From positions 1 through 64,000 of the forward strand of contig JAUYAO010000026.1 of NCBI GenBank assembly GCA_030692565.1: a stretch of 64,000 nucleotides of DNA, written 5' to 3'. The stretch comes from Nitrospira sp. Lineage in GTDB: Bacteria; Nitrospirota; Nitrospiria; Nitrospirales; Nitrospiraceae. Below, piece after piece: positions 53,498 through 62,568 of this stretch. The notes beneath the pieces were generated by a model. It was given only the letters and a program-made list of their open reading frames with translations. It did no database searches and had not been told where the DNA came from. How positions within the stretch are numbered: the stretch's first letter is position 1; every line of letters starts with the position of its first letter. The position numbers and the translations under genes were made by a program.

Positions 53498-53866
53498 TTA
53501 GGCCAGCTGCTTGACACGTTCCGCAGCGCTCACCACATCGGTGAGCCTGATACCGAACTTTTCATTCACCACCACCACTTCGCCTTTGGCTACCAGCTTA
53601 TTGTTCACCATGACTTCCATCGGTTCCCCGGCCAACTTATCGAGTTCGATGACCGAGCCCTGCGCGAGCTGCAAGAGGTCGCGAATGGCCATCTTCGTCG
53701 AGCCGACATAGATGGAAACCTTCATCGGAATATCGAGAATGAAATCGATATTCTTCGTCTGTTCCGCCACCGCGGTGTTCGTCACCGGCGGAAACGAGGC
53801 CGGCGTTGCGGCGACCGGCTCCTGAGTCGTGGTGTCAGCGGATTGATTGGCATCGTCGTCAGCCAT
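53498..53866 (-). CDS. fliN: Flagellar switch protein FliN
   Basis: 122 residues. A variable N-terminal 40 residues is followed by the SpoA domain (LDIPMKVSIYVGSTKMAIRDLL start, GSVIELDKLAGEPMEVMVNNKLV start, VVNEKFGIRLTDV). C-ring component that docks FliH. 20 bases after fliM. Confidence 0.97.
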   Translation of the reverse strand: MADDDANQSADTTTQEPVAATPASFPPVTNTAVAEQTKNIDFILDIPMKVSIYVGSTKMAIRDLLQLAQGSVIELDKLAGEPMEVMVNNKLVAKGEVVVVNEKFGIRLTDVVSAAERVKQLA

Positions 53867-53890
53867 ACGGTCGTCTCCCCTACGTACGAG

Positions 53891-54871
53891 TTAAGTCAGC
53901 ACCTTCGTGACGCGACAGGCGTGATTCCCCTTAAATACCCCAGGGCTTCCCAGAAACTTGAGATAATCCTCGACATAACACTCCAACGGATTACCGGGGC
54001 GCTGGTCCAACATCACCACATCGCCGGGCGCGAAATTCAGCACGTCCTGGACGGTGACGGTGGTGGAACCGAGCTTCACGGCGATCGGCAGTTCGCACTC
54101 GTGGATCAAGTCGCGGAATTTGCTGTTCCAGGATCCATCCTGTTCCAACTGATTCGACACCAGCCCCGAGTAGAGCTTTTCCTTAATGGGTTCGAGCATC
54201 GAATAGGGATACACCACGAATAAATCCCGCGTGGTCTCGCCGATGATGACTTGCAGCGTCACCACGATGACGACCTCTGAGGCCGTCACGACCATGGCAA
54301 ATTGGGGGTTGCTCTCGGAACGCACATAGTCCACTTTCACCGGCATAATCGCCTGCCAGGCTTTCTCAAGGTCGGCGAGCGCCAGCATGAGCAGCTTCTT
54401 GATCATGCGTAGTTGGACGGCGGTAAAATCCCGCCCTTCCGGCTTCACATGAGTTTGTCCCTTGCCTCCGAAAAAATAATCCACCAGGAGGTAGACCAGA
54501 AAGGCATCCATCACAAACAGCCCGCTGCCTCGCAGGGGAGCCATGTGAAAGACGTTGAGGGACGATGGCATCGGAATCTTTTTCAGAAATTCGCCGAATT
54601 TGATGACCTGCGTTCCGACCACCACAAATTCAATCGCTTCGCGCAACACGCCGGTCCACGCCACGGCCTGGCGTCGAACAAACCGGTCGTTAATCATCTC
54701 CAGGGTCGGCATGCGTCCCCGGATAATGCGCTCCTGATTGAGGAGATCGTACCCCTTCACGCCGGTGGTGGCTTCAGCCGCAGCTTCCGCCGGTGGCGCT
54801 GTTTCGACCTCGCCGGAGACCACGCCGTTCAACAGCGCATCGATCTCATCTTGTGAAAGAATCTTTTCCAT
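53891..54871 (-). CDS. fliM: Flagellar switch protein FliM
   Basis: 326 residues. The N-terminal ILSQDEIDALLNGV is the CheY-P binding helix, so the motor should respond to CheY. GGxG-type middle domain (about 50-230) and C-terminal SpoA domain (about 245-326) are present. No chemotaxis genes are in the window. Follows fliL by 10 bases. Confidence 0.98.
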   Translation of the reverse strand: MEKILSQDEIDALLNGVVSGEVETAPPAEAAAEATTGVKGYDLLNQERIIRGRMPTLEMINDRFVRRQAVAWTGVLREAIEFVVVGTQVIKFGEFLKKIPMPSSLNVFHMAPLRGSGLFVMDAFLVYLLVDYFFGGKGQTHVKPEGRDFTAVQLRMIKKLLMLALADLEKAWQAIMPVKVDYVRSESNPQFAMVVTASEVVIVVTLQVIIGETTRDLFVVYPYSMLEPIKEKLYSGLVSNQLEQDGSWNSKFRDLIHECELPIAVKLGSTTVTVQDVLNFAPGDVVMLDQRPGNPLECYVEDYLKFLGSPGVFKGNHACRVTKVLT

Positions 54872-54881
54872 AGTCTTCGAT

Positions 54882-55439
54882 CTACTGGACGACGAAATCC
54901 GTAAAGTAGGCGGTTTTCACGCCTGGCTTAGGCAGCAGGCCGTTGATCCGCTGGGTAATCTCATCGCGGAGTTGAAATTTGCCTTGCGGACTCCGAATCG
55001 ACGTAGAGTCTTTGCTCGACAGCAACACCAGGATGGTGTCGCGCAATTGAGGAATGCGAGCGGCGAGATTCGCCGAAACCCCTTCATTCTCCACCTCTAA
55101 CTTAATGGTCATCTTGAGGTAGCGGATATCCGGCGCGTCGGCGAGATTGACAATGAACGGGTCCAGATCGAACACGACGCCTGGCGCGGCTCCGGCGGCG
55201 CCCTTTCCGGCCGGTTCGCCATGCCCCTCCGATTTCGCGACGGCTTCTGTCTTATGCTCCTCCGCCGCCTCTCCTCCTCCGCTACTGTGACCGCCCATGA
55301 ATTTCACGATCACAAACGCGCCGCCGAGTCCGGCGACGAGCGCCGCGGCGACGACGATAATGAGAAGCTTAATAGGAAGCGCGGGCGCTGGCGCCGCGGG
55401 CTTGCCTGGTTCTGGGGTTGCTGCTGGTTCGTCTGACAT
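54882..55439 (-). CDS. fliL: Flagellar basal-body protein FliL
   Basis: 185 residues from the ATG at 55437-55439, which has GAGGAGG 5 bases upstream. A Pro/Ala-rich cytoplasmic leader, one membrane helix (about 33-55), a low-complexity linker, then the periplasmic FliL domain (FIVNLADAPDIRYLKMTIKLEV start). It supports stator function. First gene of fliL-M-N-O-P-Q-R-flhB-A-F-G-fliA. Confidence 0.95.
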   Translation of the reverse strand: MSDEPAATPEPGKPAAPAPALPIKLLIIVVAAALVAGLGGAFVIVKFMGGHSSGGGEAAEEHKTEAVAKSEGHGEPAGKGAAGAAPGVVFDLDPFIVNLADAPDIRYLKMTIKLEVENEGVSANLAARIPQLRDTILVLLSSKDSTSIRSPQGKFQLRDEITQRINGLLPKPGVKTAYFTDFVVQ

Positions 55440-55485
55440 GGAGACCTCCTCAATTCGCACGCACAATTGTCGTCACAGGGGTTTG

Positions 55486-55501
55486 TGCAATGGATATGCC
55501 A
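55486..55501 (-). promoter_or_regulatory. Sigma-54 promoter of the fliL operon
   Basis: Minus-strand TGGCAT-ATCCA-TTGCA with GG and GC exactly 10 bases apart, a full match to the -24/-12 consensus. It lies 47 bases before the fliL ATG. Confidence 0.78.
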
Positions 55502-55711
55502 TCTGAGATTGAGTCGCCTGTCATGGAGTTGGCAGACAACTACACGCCAAATGCCTGTGATGAACGGGCTCATCGGAAGAAATGATCAGAAGACCGCCCG
55601 TGAGGAGCCGGTCCCTTGACGCTGTCAGAAATCTGACGGTGAAGTGAGGTGAGGCCCCGTGCCCTGCTGGTGATCTACAGGAGGCTCGAGAATGGAAAGA
55701 GAGAGAGGGAA

Positions 55712-55745
55712 GCCGGGGTGAGTTCTTGTAGGAACTCACCCCGGC
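55712..55745 (-). terminator. Strong hairpin terminator after flgE
   Basis: A perfect 14-bp inverted repeat (GCCGGGGTGAGTTC with its complement, 6-base loop) starts 13 bases past the flgE stop. On the minus strand it is followed by a pyrimidine-rich tract (TTCCCTCTCTCTCTTTCC) rather than a pure T-run. It separates flgE from fliL. Confidence 0.8.
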
Positions 55746-55758
55746 AGAGGCGCGTTAC

Positions 55759-57495
55759 TTACCGTTTCAAATTCACGAGTTCTTGAAGAATTTCGTCTGA
55801 CGTTGTGATGACGCGGGAGTTGGCCTGGAAACCCCGTTGCGCGGCAATCATATCGATGAAGCTTTGACCGAGATCGACGTTCGAGAGCTCCAACGAATTG
55901 GACAGGACGCGACCGAGGCCGGCGCTATCCGGGGAACCCGTCACCGGCTGGCCTGAGTTGCCTGATTCGGCAAACGTGTTCTTGCCGGTCCGGGTCAAGC
56001 CGATCGGATCCGGGAACCTCGCAAGAACCACCTGAGCCAACGCGCGCAGTTGTCCATTGGAGAACCGGCCGCTGATGGTGCCGTTCGTATCGACGCTAAA
56101 GGCCTGAAGAGATCCGGCGGCATAGCCGTCTTGGGTCTGCTGGACCAATGCGGAGGTGGAGCCGAATTGCGTCGATCCGGTCAGCCCGTTCCCTCCGTCC
56201 GTAATGACGCTATCGCCGAAATTGAAATCGATGAGCTGGTCTTGCGTGGCTCCGACAAAGTCGACCTGCAATTCCCCCGGAACGGTCCCCACGGTACCCG
56301 CCGCCGTATTCGTATCGAATCGAATCACGGGCCCTTCACGCTGCAGCGTCCCATCGGTCCCGAACGTCAACGTTCCGGCTCCGACTCGAACAATTCCGAG
56401 TGTCGTATCGATATTGCTGGAGTGGTAGTTAGCCGTATTGATATCAGCGGTGGGTGAAACCACATTATAATTCCAGGTATTCGAGCCGACCTTGGTGAAA
56501 TAGGTGGTCAACAGATGGTCGTTCCCCAGTGAGTCATAGACGGTGAGCGACGTGGTGAAGTTGGAAGTGCCGACCGGATCGGTCACATCGAAATCTGTGC
56601 CGGTGGTTGAGGTGCCGGCGAGCATGTTCAAGTTCGCGGCCAGCGTATTGGCGCCGCTGGCGGCGACGATAACAGCACCGGTATTGGCCGCTGCATCATT
56701 GGTTGTCCCTGAGATGCCCGATCGGAAGGTGAAAATGTTGCTTGCGCCCACTGTGGCTTCGAAGCCGTCATAGGCAGCTTGCACGTACGGGTTTGTTGCC
56801 GTCAAGCTGCGCACGGCGCTCTGGATGGCGCTGGCGAGCGCCGACCCAGTGAGACCGTTCGCAACTGTCACGGTCTGGACTCCGTCGCCGTTCAGATTGA
56901 TGGTAAAGGCATTATTGCCGGCTGCCGAGGTCGTCACCGAAGCGGACGATCCGATAATGTTGCCTCGGATTCCGGTTGTCGCCGTGCCGGAGTTCAGGTT
57001 GGCGGCCAAGAGCGCGGTCGTAGTGGGATTCGGTGCCGCGGTCGTGGTCGGCAGCGCGATGTCACCGATATTGCCGGTGATGGTCCCGGTCGTGTCAGCG
57101 AGGAATCCCTGCAGTTTGAATCCGGTCGGGTCGACCACGACACTGTCTTTGTTCAAGCGGAAGAGGCCGTTACGTCCATAGAACGTCCCGTTCTGCGCAT
57201 CTTTCATGACAAAGAACCCGTTGCCGTCGATCGCCAGATCGAGCACGTTCGAAGAGGTCGCCAGCGAGCCCTGGGTGAAATCCCCCTGCACGGAGGTGAG
57301 GGCCACACCGATTCCGGTCTGCACTGAGCCTGATCCGCCTGAGATCGAGGAACTGATCAAGTCGGCAAAGGTCGCACGACTCCCTTTGAACCCGACCGTG
57401 CTGAGATTGGCGATGTTGTTACCGATGACCGACAACGCCGTGCCGTTGGCATTGAGACCGCTCACACCGGCAAACAGGGACGACAGAATACCCAT
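55759..57495 (-). CDS. flgE: Flagellar hook protein FlgE, enlarged
   Basis: 578 residues against about 400 in enterics. N-terminal GVSGLNANGTALSVIGNNIANLST start and C-terminal ELSNVDLGQSFIDMIAAQRGFQANSR start are the rod/hook core. The extra mass is a Ser/Thr/Ala-rich central domain (about 150-310) with a VQTVTVANGLTGSALASAIQ-like unit related to hook/filament outer domains. Downstream of flgD by 41 bases and followed by a strong terminator. Confidence 0.97.
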   Translation of the reverse strand: MGILSSLFAGVSGLNANGTALSVIGNNIANLSTVGFKGSRATFADLISSSISGGSGSVQTGIGVALTSVQGDFTQGSLATSSNVLDLAIDGNGFFVMKDAQNGTFYGRNGLFRLNKDSVVVDPTGFKLQGFLADTTGTITGNIGDIALPTTTAAPNPTTTALLAANLNSGTATTGIRGNIIGSSASVTTSAAGNNAFTINLNGDGVQTVTVANGLTGSALASAIQSAVRSLTATNPYVQAAYDGFEATVGASNIFTFRSGISGTTNDAAANTGAVIVAASGANTLAANLNMLAGTSTTGTDFDVTDPVGTSNFTTSLTVYDSLGNDHLLTTYFTKVGSNTWNYNVVSPTADINTANYHSSNIDTTLGIVRVGAGTLTFGTDGTLQREGPVIRFDTNTAAGTVGTVPGELQVDFVGATQDQLIDFNFGDSVITDGGNGLTGSTQFGSTSALVQQTQDGYAAGSLQAFSVDTNGTISGRFSNGQLRALAQVVLARFPDPIGLTRTGKNTFAESGNSGQPVTGSPDSAGLGRVLSNSLELSNVDLGQSFIDMIAAQRGFQANSRVITTSDEILQELVNLKR

Positions 57496-57536
57496 GGATC
57501 AGACCCTCCTTTGTAGCAAATGCTCTCTCGTTCGAT

Positions 57537-58217
57537 TTATCGCAGTTCGACAATGTCTTTCCGGTCAATCACATAGTCGCCGGAAGCCAGTTGCGGGGTG
57601 CCGTTGACCATCCGCACACCGGAGATCTTTAGCGTCGCGCTTGGTGCGGCCAGTACCGCTGCGCCCTTCGCGTCTTTTGCCAGGACTTGATACTGATAGG
57701 TTCCGTTCGGCATCGGTTGACCGTTCTGGTTGCGTCCGTCCCACTGCACTTCCTGCTTGCCCGCACTCTGTGTGCCCAAGTCCAAGATGCGAATGGCCTT
57801 CCCTTGTGCGTCCTGAATGGTCACCCGCACGGTGGTCGCTTCACGCTCCAACGCGTAGGTGAGTTTTGCCGGTCCGTTGTTCAAGTCGATGAGCGAGCCT
57901 TCGACCTGCACGTTGCGCCCAATCATCGGCAACAGGGTGTACTGCATCGCATCCGTTTGTTGGGCGATACTCTTTTCCAACAGTTGGACTTGCTTGGTGC
58001 TCTGGTCCAACTGACTGAATTGGGCCAACTCCGCAACAAACGCAGTATTGTCCATCGGCTTCAGTGGGTCCTGATTCTTCAGCTGCGTGACCAGAAGCTT
58101 GAGGAAGTCGTTCTGGCCCATTTGCTGGTTCCCGCTCAAGGCGCCGGCGATCCCGCCGCTCGTTGGAGCCGTGACACCGGGGGTCGTTTGTGATGTTGCT
58201 GGGCTAATGGTTGCCAT
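57537..58217 (-). CDS. flgD: Hook-cap protein FlgD
   Basis: 226 residues. QMGQNDFLKLLVTQLKNQDPLKPMDNTAFVAELAQFSQ opening block is diagnostic; the C-terminal Tudor/Ig-like portion contains VQWDGRNQNGQPMPNGTYQY. It caps the growing hook. It follows fliK by 18 bases. Confidence 0.97.
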   Translation of the reverse strand: MATISPATSQTTPGVTAPTSGGIAGALSGNQQMGQNDFLKLLVTQLKNQDPLKPMDNTAFVAELAQFSQLDQSTKQVQLLEKSIAQQTDAMQYTLLPMIGRNVQVEGSLIDLNNGPAKLTYALEREATTVRVTIQDAQGKAIRILDLGTQSAGKQEVQWDGRNQNGQPMPNGTYQYQVLAKDAKGAAVLAAPSATLKISGVRMVNGTPQLASGDYVIDRKDIVELR

Positions 58218-58235
58218 AATCCGATTTCCTTATCG

Positions 58236-59867
58236 CTATGCCACAAGATTCAACATGCCGCGGCGCGGGGTGGTGTCGCGCGCCGCCTCTTCGCGCCCCG
58301 GTCCTGAGTTCCGCCCTTCTCCCTGTGGCGTATCGCCACGAGACTGTCCTTGGGATGTCGGCTCTTGGAAGGACCGTCCGGCGCTCTGGCGATCAATGTC
58401 GACCTGGAATCGCCCTAGATCCAATCCTGACGCGTTCAACGCTGACTGCAGTCGGTCTTGCCCATTCATCAGATACTGTCCTAACTCGTTCCGCTCTGAT
58501 ACGAAATGCGTGTGCACGGTATCCTGATTGACCGCGACGCGGATATTCACCCGACCCAGATCGGCTTGAGAAAGCTCTAGCATCATCGATTTGGTCTGGT
58601 TCGTTGAAGGCCCTGGCATCCAATCGGTCGGCTGAAGAGGAGGAGTTGCTGCAGTAGGCTGGGTGTCGGCAGAAAGCTTGGCCGAAGGCGCGGAAGAAAA
58701 CGCCCGGTGATCCATCCCGTTGGTCATCAGCGAGGAGTGTGATGGCGTCGCCGGCGCAGAGAGCTCCGGCATGGCGGACTGTGCCATGGCCTGATCTGCC
58801 GCGTGGCGTTCGCGATGGTCGCGGCCGGACCATTCCATCCCGCGTTCATCATCCTGCTGTGTGGGCTCCTGCCAACCGGTCGAGGGAACCGCCAGCCGAC
58901 GCGGCGCGACGTCTTCTTGAGGTTCAGGGGCCTGTTCTGCCGGAATCGGGCGCTCCGTAGCAACCGGCCGGTTGTCTTCCGGCCCCTGGATCTGTCGGGC
59001 TGCGAGCGCGGTGCCGGCATTGAGATCCTCCCCCACTTGAGTGCGCAGATCATTTGGCAGGGCCATCGACTCACTCATTCCCTCACTTTGCGATGACGCA
59101 TGGGGCTGTTCCTCAGGGGCTGGCTGGAATGCCGGTTTCTCCTGCTGAAGATTGCGAAGCTCGTCGGGAGTCGGCTGAACCGCACTCCTCAACGTGGCAT
59201 CGTGGTCCGTCGAAGCACTCTGCAGCATGGTCGTATCGTCAGCAGCGGGAAGGCCTGTCCCTGCTTGAATGGTTGTCGTGGGGTCTGCGGGCTTCCCCGT
59301 CATCTCCTTCTTCTCGATCTGTGGAAATGTGGAGGAGTCCGCCGCCGTGACCGGCAACGATGTCCCGTCCTCCATGACAGAAGGCATCACGGACTCCACG
59401 GCGCTGTTCGTCTGTTCACCCGATAAGGTCTGCATCAGGGCCGGACCCTCGGTTGTGGCAATGGGCTGAGCGATCAGCGCGAGTAAGACGCTTTGGGTCG
59501 TCACATCGGGCAGCGGCGATGCGGTGACGGCGTCGGAGTCGTGCCGGGAAGGTTCGGACGACCTGTCGCCCGCCTGTTCATCCCTGGCTGCGCCGGAGGC
59601 CGTCGATGCCGTTGTTGTGGGCGCAGACTCGTCCGAAGACATGGGGACATCGGTCTCGTCACTCTCTGTTTGGCTGCGCCCCATCTCGTGACGCGGCTCC
59701 TTAGCCGTACGAACCTCACGCAATTCAGACGAGAACGATTTGCCGGATCCGGCTGATTCTCGTTTACCTCCTCCTTGTCCTGGGCGAGGAGCGCTCTGGG
59801 TGCCGGAGGCGCCGGATGTACCGGGAGTGGTGACAGAGGCGATCTGAGGTAGTTGAAGATCCATCAT
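58236..59867 (-). CDS. fliK: Hook-length control protein FliK
   Basis: 543 residues from the first of two consecutive ATG codons (59865-59867, 59862-59864); neither has a clear ribosome site, and a longer frame to 59918 begins upstream of the candidate promoter. The first 400 residues are low-complexity and Ser/Thr/Ala/Glu-rich, as expected for the ruler. The C-terminal FliK domain (about 440-510) has LELSQADLGRVNIRVAV and RLQSALNASGLDLGRFQVDI. Confidence 0.93.
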   Translation of the reverse strand: MMDLQLPQIASVTTPGTSGASGTQSAPRPGQGGGKRESAGSGKSFSSELREVRTAKEPRHEMGRSQTESDETDVPMSSDESAPTTTASTASGAARDEQAGDRSSEPSRHDSDAVTASPLPDVTTQSVLLALIAQPIATTEGPALMQTLSGEQTNSAVESVMPSVMEDGTSLPVTAADSSTFPQIEKKEMTGKPADPTTTIQAGTGLPAADDTTMLQSASTDHDATLRSAVQPTPDELRNLQQEKPAFQPAPEEQPHASSQSEGMSESMALPNDLRTQVGEDLNAGTALAARQIQGPEDNRPVATERPIPAEQAPEPQEDVAPRRLAVPSTGWQEPTQQDDERGMEWSGRDHRERHAADQAMAQSAMPELSAPATPSHSSLMTNGMDHRAFSSAPSAKLSADTQPTAATPPLQPTDWMPGPSTNQTKSMMLELSQADLGRVNIRVAVNQDTVHTHFVSERNELGQYLMNGQDRLQSALNASGLDLGRFQVDIDRQSAGRSFQEPTSQGQSRGDTPQGEGRNSGPGREEAARDTTPRRGMLNLVA

Positions 59868-59913
59868 GGCTTCAGGTTTCCCTATGATTCTCAGATGACA
59901 CGCACCGGCATAG

Positions 59914-59929
59914 TTCAAGCCTCGTGCCA
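59914..59929 (-). promoter_or_regulatory. Candidate sigma-54-type promoter of fliK-flgD-flgE
   Basis: Minus-strand TGGCAC-GAGGC-TTGAA: perfect -24, but GA in place of GC at -12. It lies 47 bases before the fliK start, in the only gap (about 190 bases) between the motE-like gene and fliK. Confidence 0.4.
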
Positions 59930-60056
59930 GTTCACCTCACCACAAACTCTGCGCCAATTGATGGAAATGAACGAGGCGTGCTCAGCAGGTTTTAAGAAGG
60001 GGGAAAGAACTTCCTATCCCGTAGGCAAGATGCATCCACCTGCACGGCGGACAGGC

Positions 60057-60830
60057 TTAGGGGGCTTGAACGAGCAACTGTTCGGTGAGCTTTGCGGCCC
60101 GTTCCACACGGACCTGAGAAAGAATCGCTCCGGCGGTTTTTGGCTTGACGATGCGGAGAATTTCGATCGCCTTGTGTTCCGGCATCTTTTCGAGTCTGGC
60201 TGCGGCTTCTTCGGACGGCATGGATTCGTACATCTTGGCGAGCTGCGCCTGGCTTTGCGTCTTCTGATCCTGGGCATGCTTGGAGTACAGAGCTTTTCGA
60301 TCGGCGATAAACTGGTCCTGCTGGGCTTTCTGTTCTGTCGTTTGCTTCTGATGCAGTCGCCGAGACTCCTCAAGCTTCTTCTGCATCGCTTCATTCCTGG
60401 TGAGAATCCCCTCGAGTTCTGTCTTGAGAGCGAGGAGACGCTCTTCTTCTTGCCTGACGGCCACTTCGCGGCGATCGAGATCCTTCTTACGCTGATCTAA
60501 CATCTCGATGATTTCTCTGGGCGTCTCGATTGCCGGTCCTTGCGTGGCAGGTGCGGCGGTTGTGTCAGCAGCCGTTTCAGCTCCCCCGGTAGGTGCAGGC
60601 GAGACAGACGTCGCTGCCGCAACAGCAGGTTTGGCCGACTTAGGCTGCGGCTCTGATGAGGCCTGGCCCAGCTGCACCATCACCCACAACAGAAAGACCG
60701 ATCCTGTGACGCCTCCAGCTAGCGTCCAGAGATGGGAGCGCCGCGCTGATCGTGTAAGGACTGGTTGAGACTTCACGGCATGCCGCAATGTGATGCGATC
60801 GGAGACTGCACTCGCGTGTCTATTCTTCAT
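60057..60830 (-). CDS. motE: MotE-like periplasmic protein (MgtE-N domain)
   Basis: 257 residues. One N-terminal membrane helix (about 33-50), an Ala/Pro-rich linker, a long coiled coil (about 105-185), then an MgtE-N-type domain (MYESMPSEEAAARLEKMPEH start, AGAILSQV). This is the layout of MotE, which in epsilonproteobacteria chaperones the stator scaffold MotC. It overlaps fliJ (ATGA), the common location for this gene. Without motC in the window the exact role is inferred. Confidence 0.82.
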   Translation of the reverse strand: MKNRHASAVSDRITLRHAVKSQPVLTRSARRSHLWTLAGGVTGSVFLLWVMVQLGQASSEPQPKSAKPAVAAATSVSPAPTGGAETAADTTAAPATQGPAIETPREIIEMLDQRKKDLDRREVAVRQEEERLLALKTELEGILTRNEAMQKKLEESRRLHQKQTTEQKAQQDQFIADRKALYSKHAQDQKTQSQAQLAKMYESMPSEEAAARLEKMPEHKAIEILRIVKPKTAGAILSQVRVERAAKLTEQLLVQAP

Positions 60831-61267
60831 GACAACGCATCTCCCTGGCCGGCGAATCGATGATGGGCGGACTCATCCGTCGCCAGTTGCTCGCGGCGGC
60901 GTATTTCCGTTTGCGCCGCCTCCCGGTACCGCGCGATCAGGCGATCCAATGTGCGGCGATCCTGGCTCGCGGCCACCAGCTTGGTGCGGGCCTCGTCCCA
61001 TTGCAGTTGCCGATGCGCCATGGTTCGACGGGCCTGCTCCGTTGCGGCTGCTTGCGCTTCAAAGTGGGATTGCCACTGCAGCAATTGCTCAATGGTCAAT
61101 CCTCGGCGGGTCTCCTCACGGTACCGTTCCTCCTGCTGCCGCTGGTCGTCCGCCAAGCGTGCAATCGATTGTTCCGCCTGGAGGAGTTGCTGGGTGACCT
61201 CAGCGAGCTCCATTTTGAGCTGCTCCTCGACTTGGACACGATAGTGCTGCAACGATTGGACGCTCAT
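60827..61267 (-). CDS. fliJ: Flagellar export chaperone-escort FliJ
   Basis: 146 residues, nearly all coiled coil (about 5-135), matching FliJ in length and character. It links the FliI ATPase to FlhA. ATG overlaps the fliI stop (ATGA). Confidence 0.92.
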   Translation of the reverse strand: MSVQSLQHYRVQVEEQLKMELAEVTQQLLQAEQSIARLADDQRQQEERYREETRRGLTIEQLLQWQSHFEAQAAATEQARRTMAHRQLQWDEARTKLVAASQDRRTLDRLIARYREAAQTEIRRREQLATDESAHHRFAGQGDALS

Positions 61268-62568
61268 GTCTGTTGTGCCAAGGTCAGAAGGTCCTGTCTC
61301 GACGAAGCGAAATCAGCCGGTTGTTCAACCGCCTGACGGAGAAACCCGTTGATGGCGTCTTGTCCGCGTACGGCCCGATCCAGTGCCGCATTCATCCCCT
61401 GCTTATAGGCGCCGAGAAGAATAAGATCTTCAGATTGCCGATACCTCGCCATCAACTCGATCGTTTGGCGCGCCGCGGCCTCATGCTCACGCGTCACAAT
61501 ATCGCGCATGACGCGGCTGGTGCTTTGGAGCAGGTCGATGGCCGGGAAGTGGTTTTGCGCCGCGAGGGCGCGCGACAGCACGATATGTCCATCCAAGATA
61601 GAGCGCACCGTATCCGCAATCGGGTCGGATAGATCATCGCCGTCCACGAGGACCGTATACAGCCCTGTAATCGTGCCGACTCCGGGTCCCGTCCCCACCC
61701 GTTCTAATAGCTTGGGCAGCATGGCGAATACCGACGGCGTATAGCCTTTCGTCGTCGGGGGTTCGCCGATCGCCAACCCCACTTCTCGTTGGCTGTAGGC
61801 CAACCGAGTCAGTGAGTCCATCATCAGAAGGACCTGACGCCCTTGGTCGCGAAAGTATTCCGCAATGCAGGTGGCCACCAGGGAGGCTCGCAACCGAACC
61901 ATCGGCGGTTGGTCCGATGTGGCCACAATGACGACCGATCGCTTCAGCGCCTCCGCTCCCAGATCGCGTTCAAGAAACTCGTTCACCTCACGCCCGCGTT
62001 CGCCGATCAGGGCGATGACATTGACATCCGCTTGCGTATAGCGGCTGATCATGCCGAGCAAGACGCTCTTCCCGACGCCTGATCCGGCGAAAATCCCGAC
62101 TTTCTGTCCGCGGCCGCAGGTCAAGAAGCCATTGATCGCCCGCACACCCAGATCCAAGGGGGTCGTGATCCGGTTCCGAGACAGCGGATTCGGCGGACTC
62201 GTCCGGAGTGGGTAATGCGTCTGTGCGATAAGAGGGCCTTTGCCGTCTAACGGCTCCCCCAATCCATTCAAGACCCGTCCGAGCAGGGCCGGCCCCACCG
62301 CGAGTCCGGCCGCTTGACCGGTCATCGCGATGCGGCTCGAAGGTCCGATCCCTTGCATTTCCCCAAGCGGCATCAGCAAGACACGATCCCCTCGGAAGCC
62401 CACCACCTCCGCCGGAATCACTCCTTTGCCGTCTTCTCTCGTAATGTGACAGATATCACCAACGGTCGAGCGGGCGCCGGTTCCTTCAATGACCAGACCG
62501 ACGGCCTGAGCCACGCGGCCCGTAATATCCAATGGTTCAACCTGATCAAGCAGATCACTGAGCGACAT
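61264..62568 (-). CDS. fliI: Flagellum-specific ATPase FliI
   Basis: 434 residues. Walker A in GIFAGSGVGKSVLLGM (near 172), Walker B in VLLMMDSLTRLAYSQREVGLAIGEPP start, and the catalytic GERGREVNEF. Export ATPase, regulated by FliH. The start overlaps the upstream receiver-FliH stop by 14 bases. Confidence 0.98.
   Translation of the reverse strand: MSLSDLLDQVEPLDITGRVAQAVGLVIEGTGARSTVGDICHITREDGKGVIPAEVVGFRGDRVLLMPLGEMQGIGPSSRIAMTGQAAGLAVGPALLGRVLNGLGEPLDGKGPLIAQTHYPLRTSPPNPLSRNRITTPLDLGVRAINGFLTCGRGQKVGIFAGSGVGKSVLLGMISRYTQADVNVIALIGERGREVNEFLERDLGAEALKRSVVIVATSDQPPMVRLRASLVATCIAEYFRDQGRQVLLMMDSLTRLAYSQREVGLAIGEPPTTKGYTPSVFAMLPKLLERVGTGPGVGTITGLYTVLVDGDDLSDPIADTVRSILDGHIVLSRALAAQNHFPAIDLLQSTSRVMRDIVTREHEAAARQTIELMARYRQSEDLILLGAYKQGMNAALDRAVRGQDAINGFLRQAVEQPADFASSRQDLLTLAQQT

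Larger units (their letters stand above)
55440..55758. other. Intergenic region between flgE and fliL
   Basis: 319 bases without a gene. Contents seen: the fliL ribosome site, a consensus sigma-54 promoter (55486-55501) and, next to flgE, a strong terminator hairpin (55712-55745). About 200 bases between promoter and terminator could hold binding sites for an NtrC-type activator; I see no clear inverted repeat there. Confidence 0.7.

Noticed and set aside
59930-60056. Imperfect hairpin after the motE-like gene as terminator
   Set aside because: Stem is short and mismatched, and the T-rich tract does not directly follow it.
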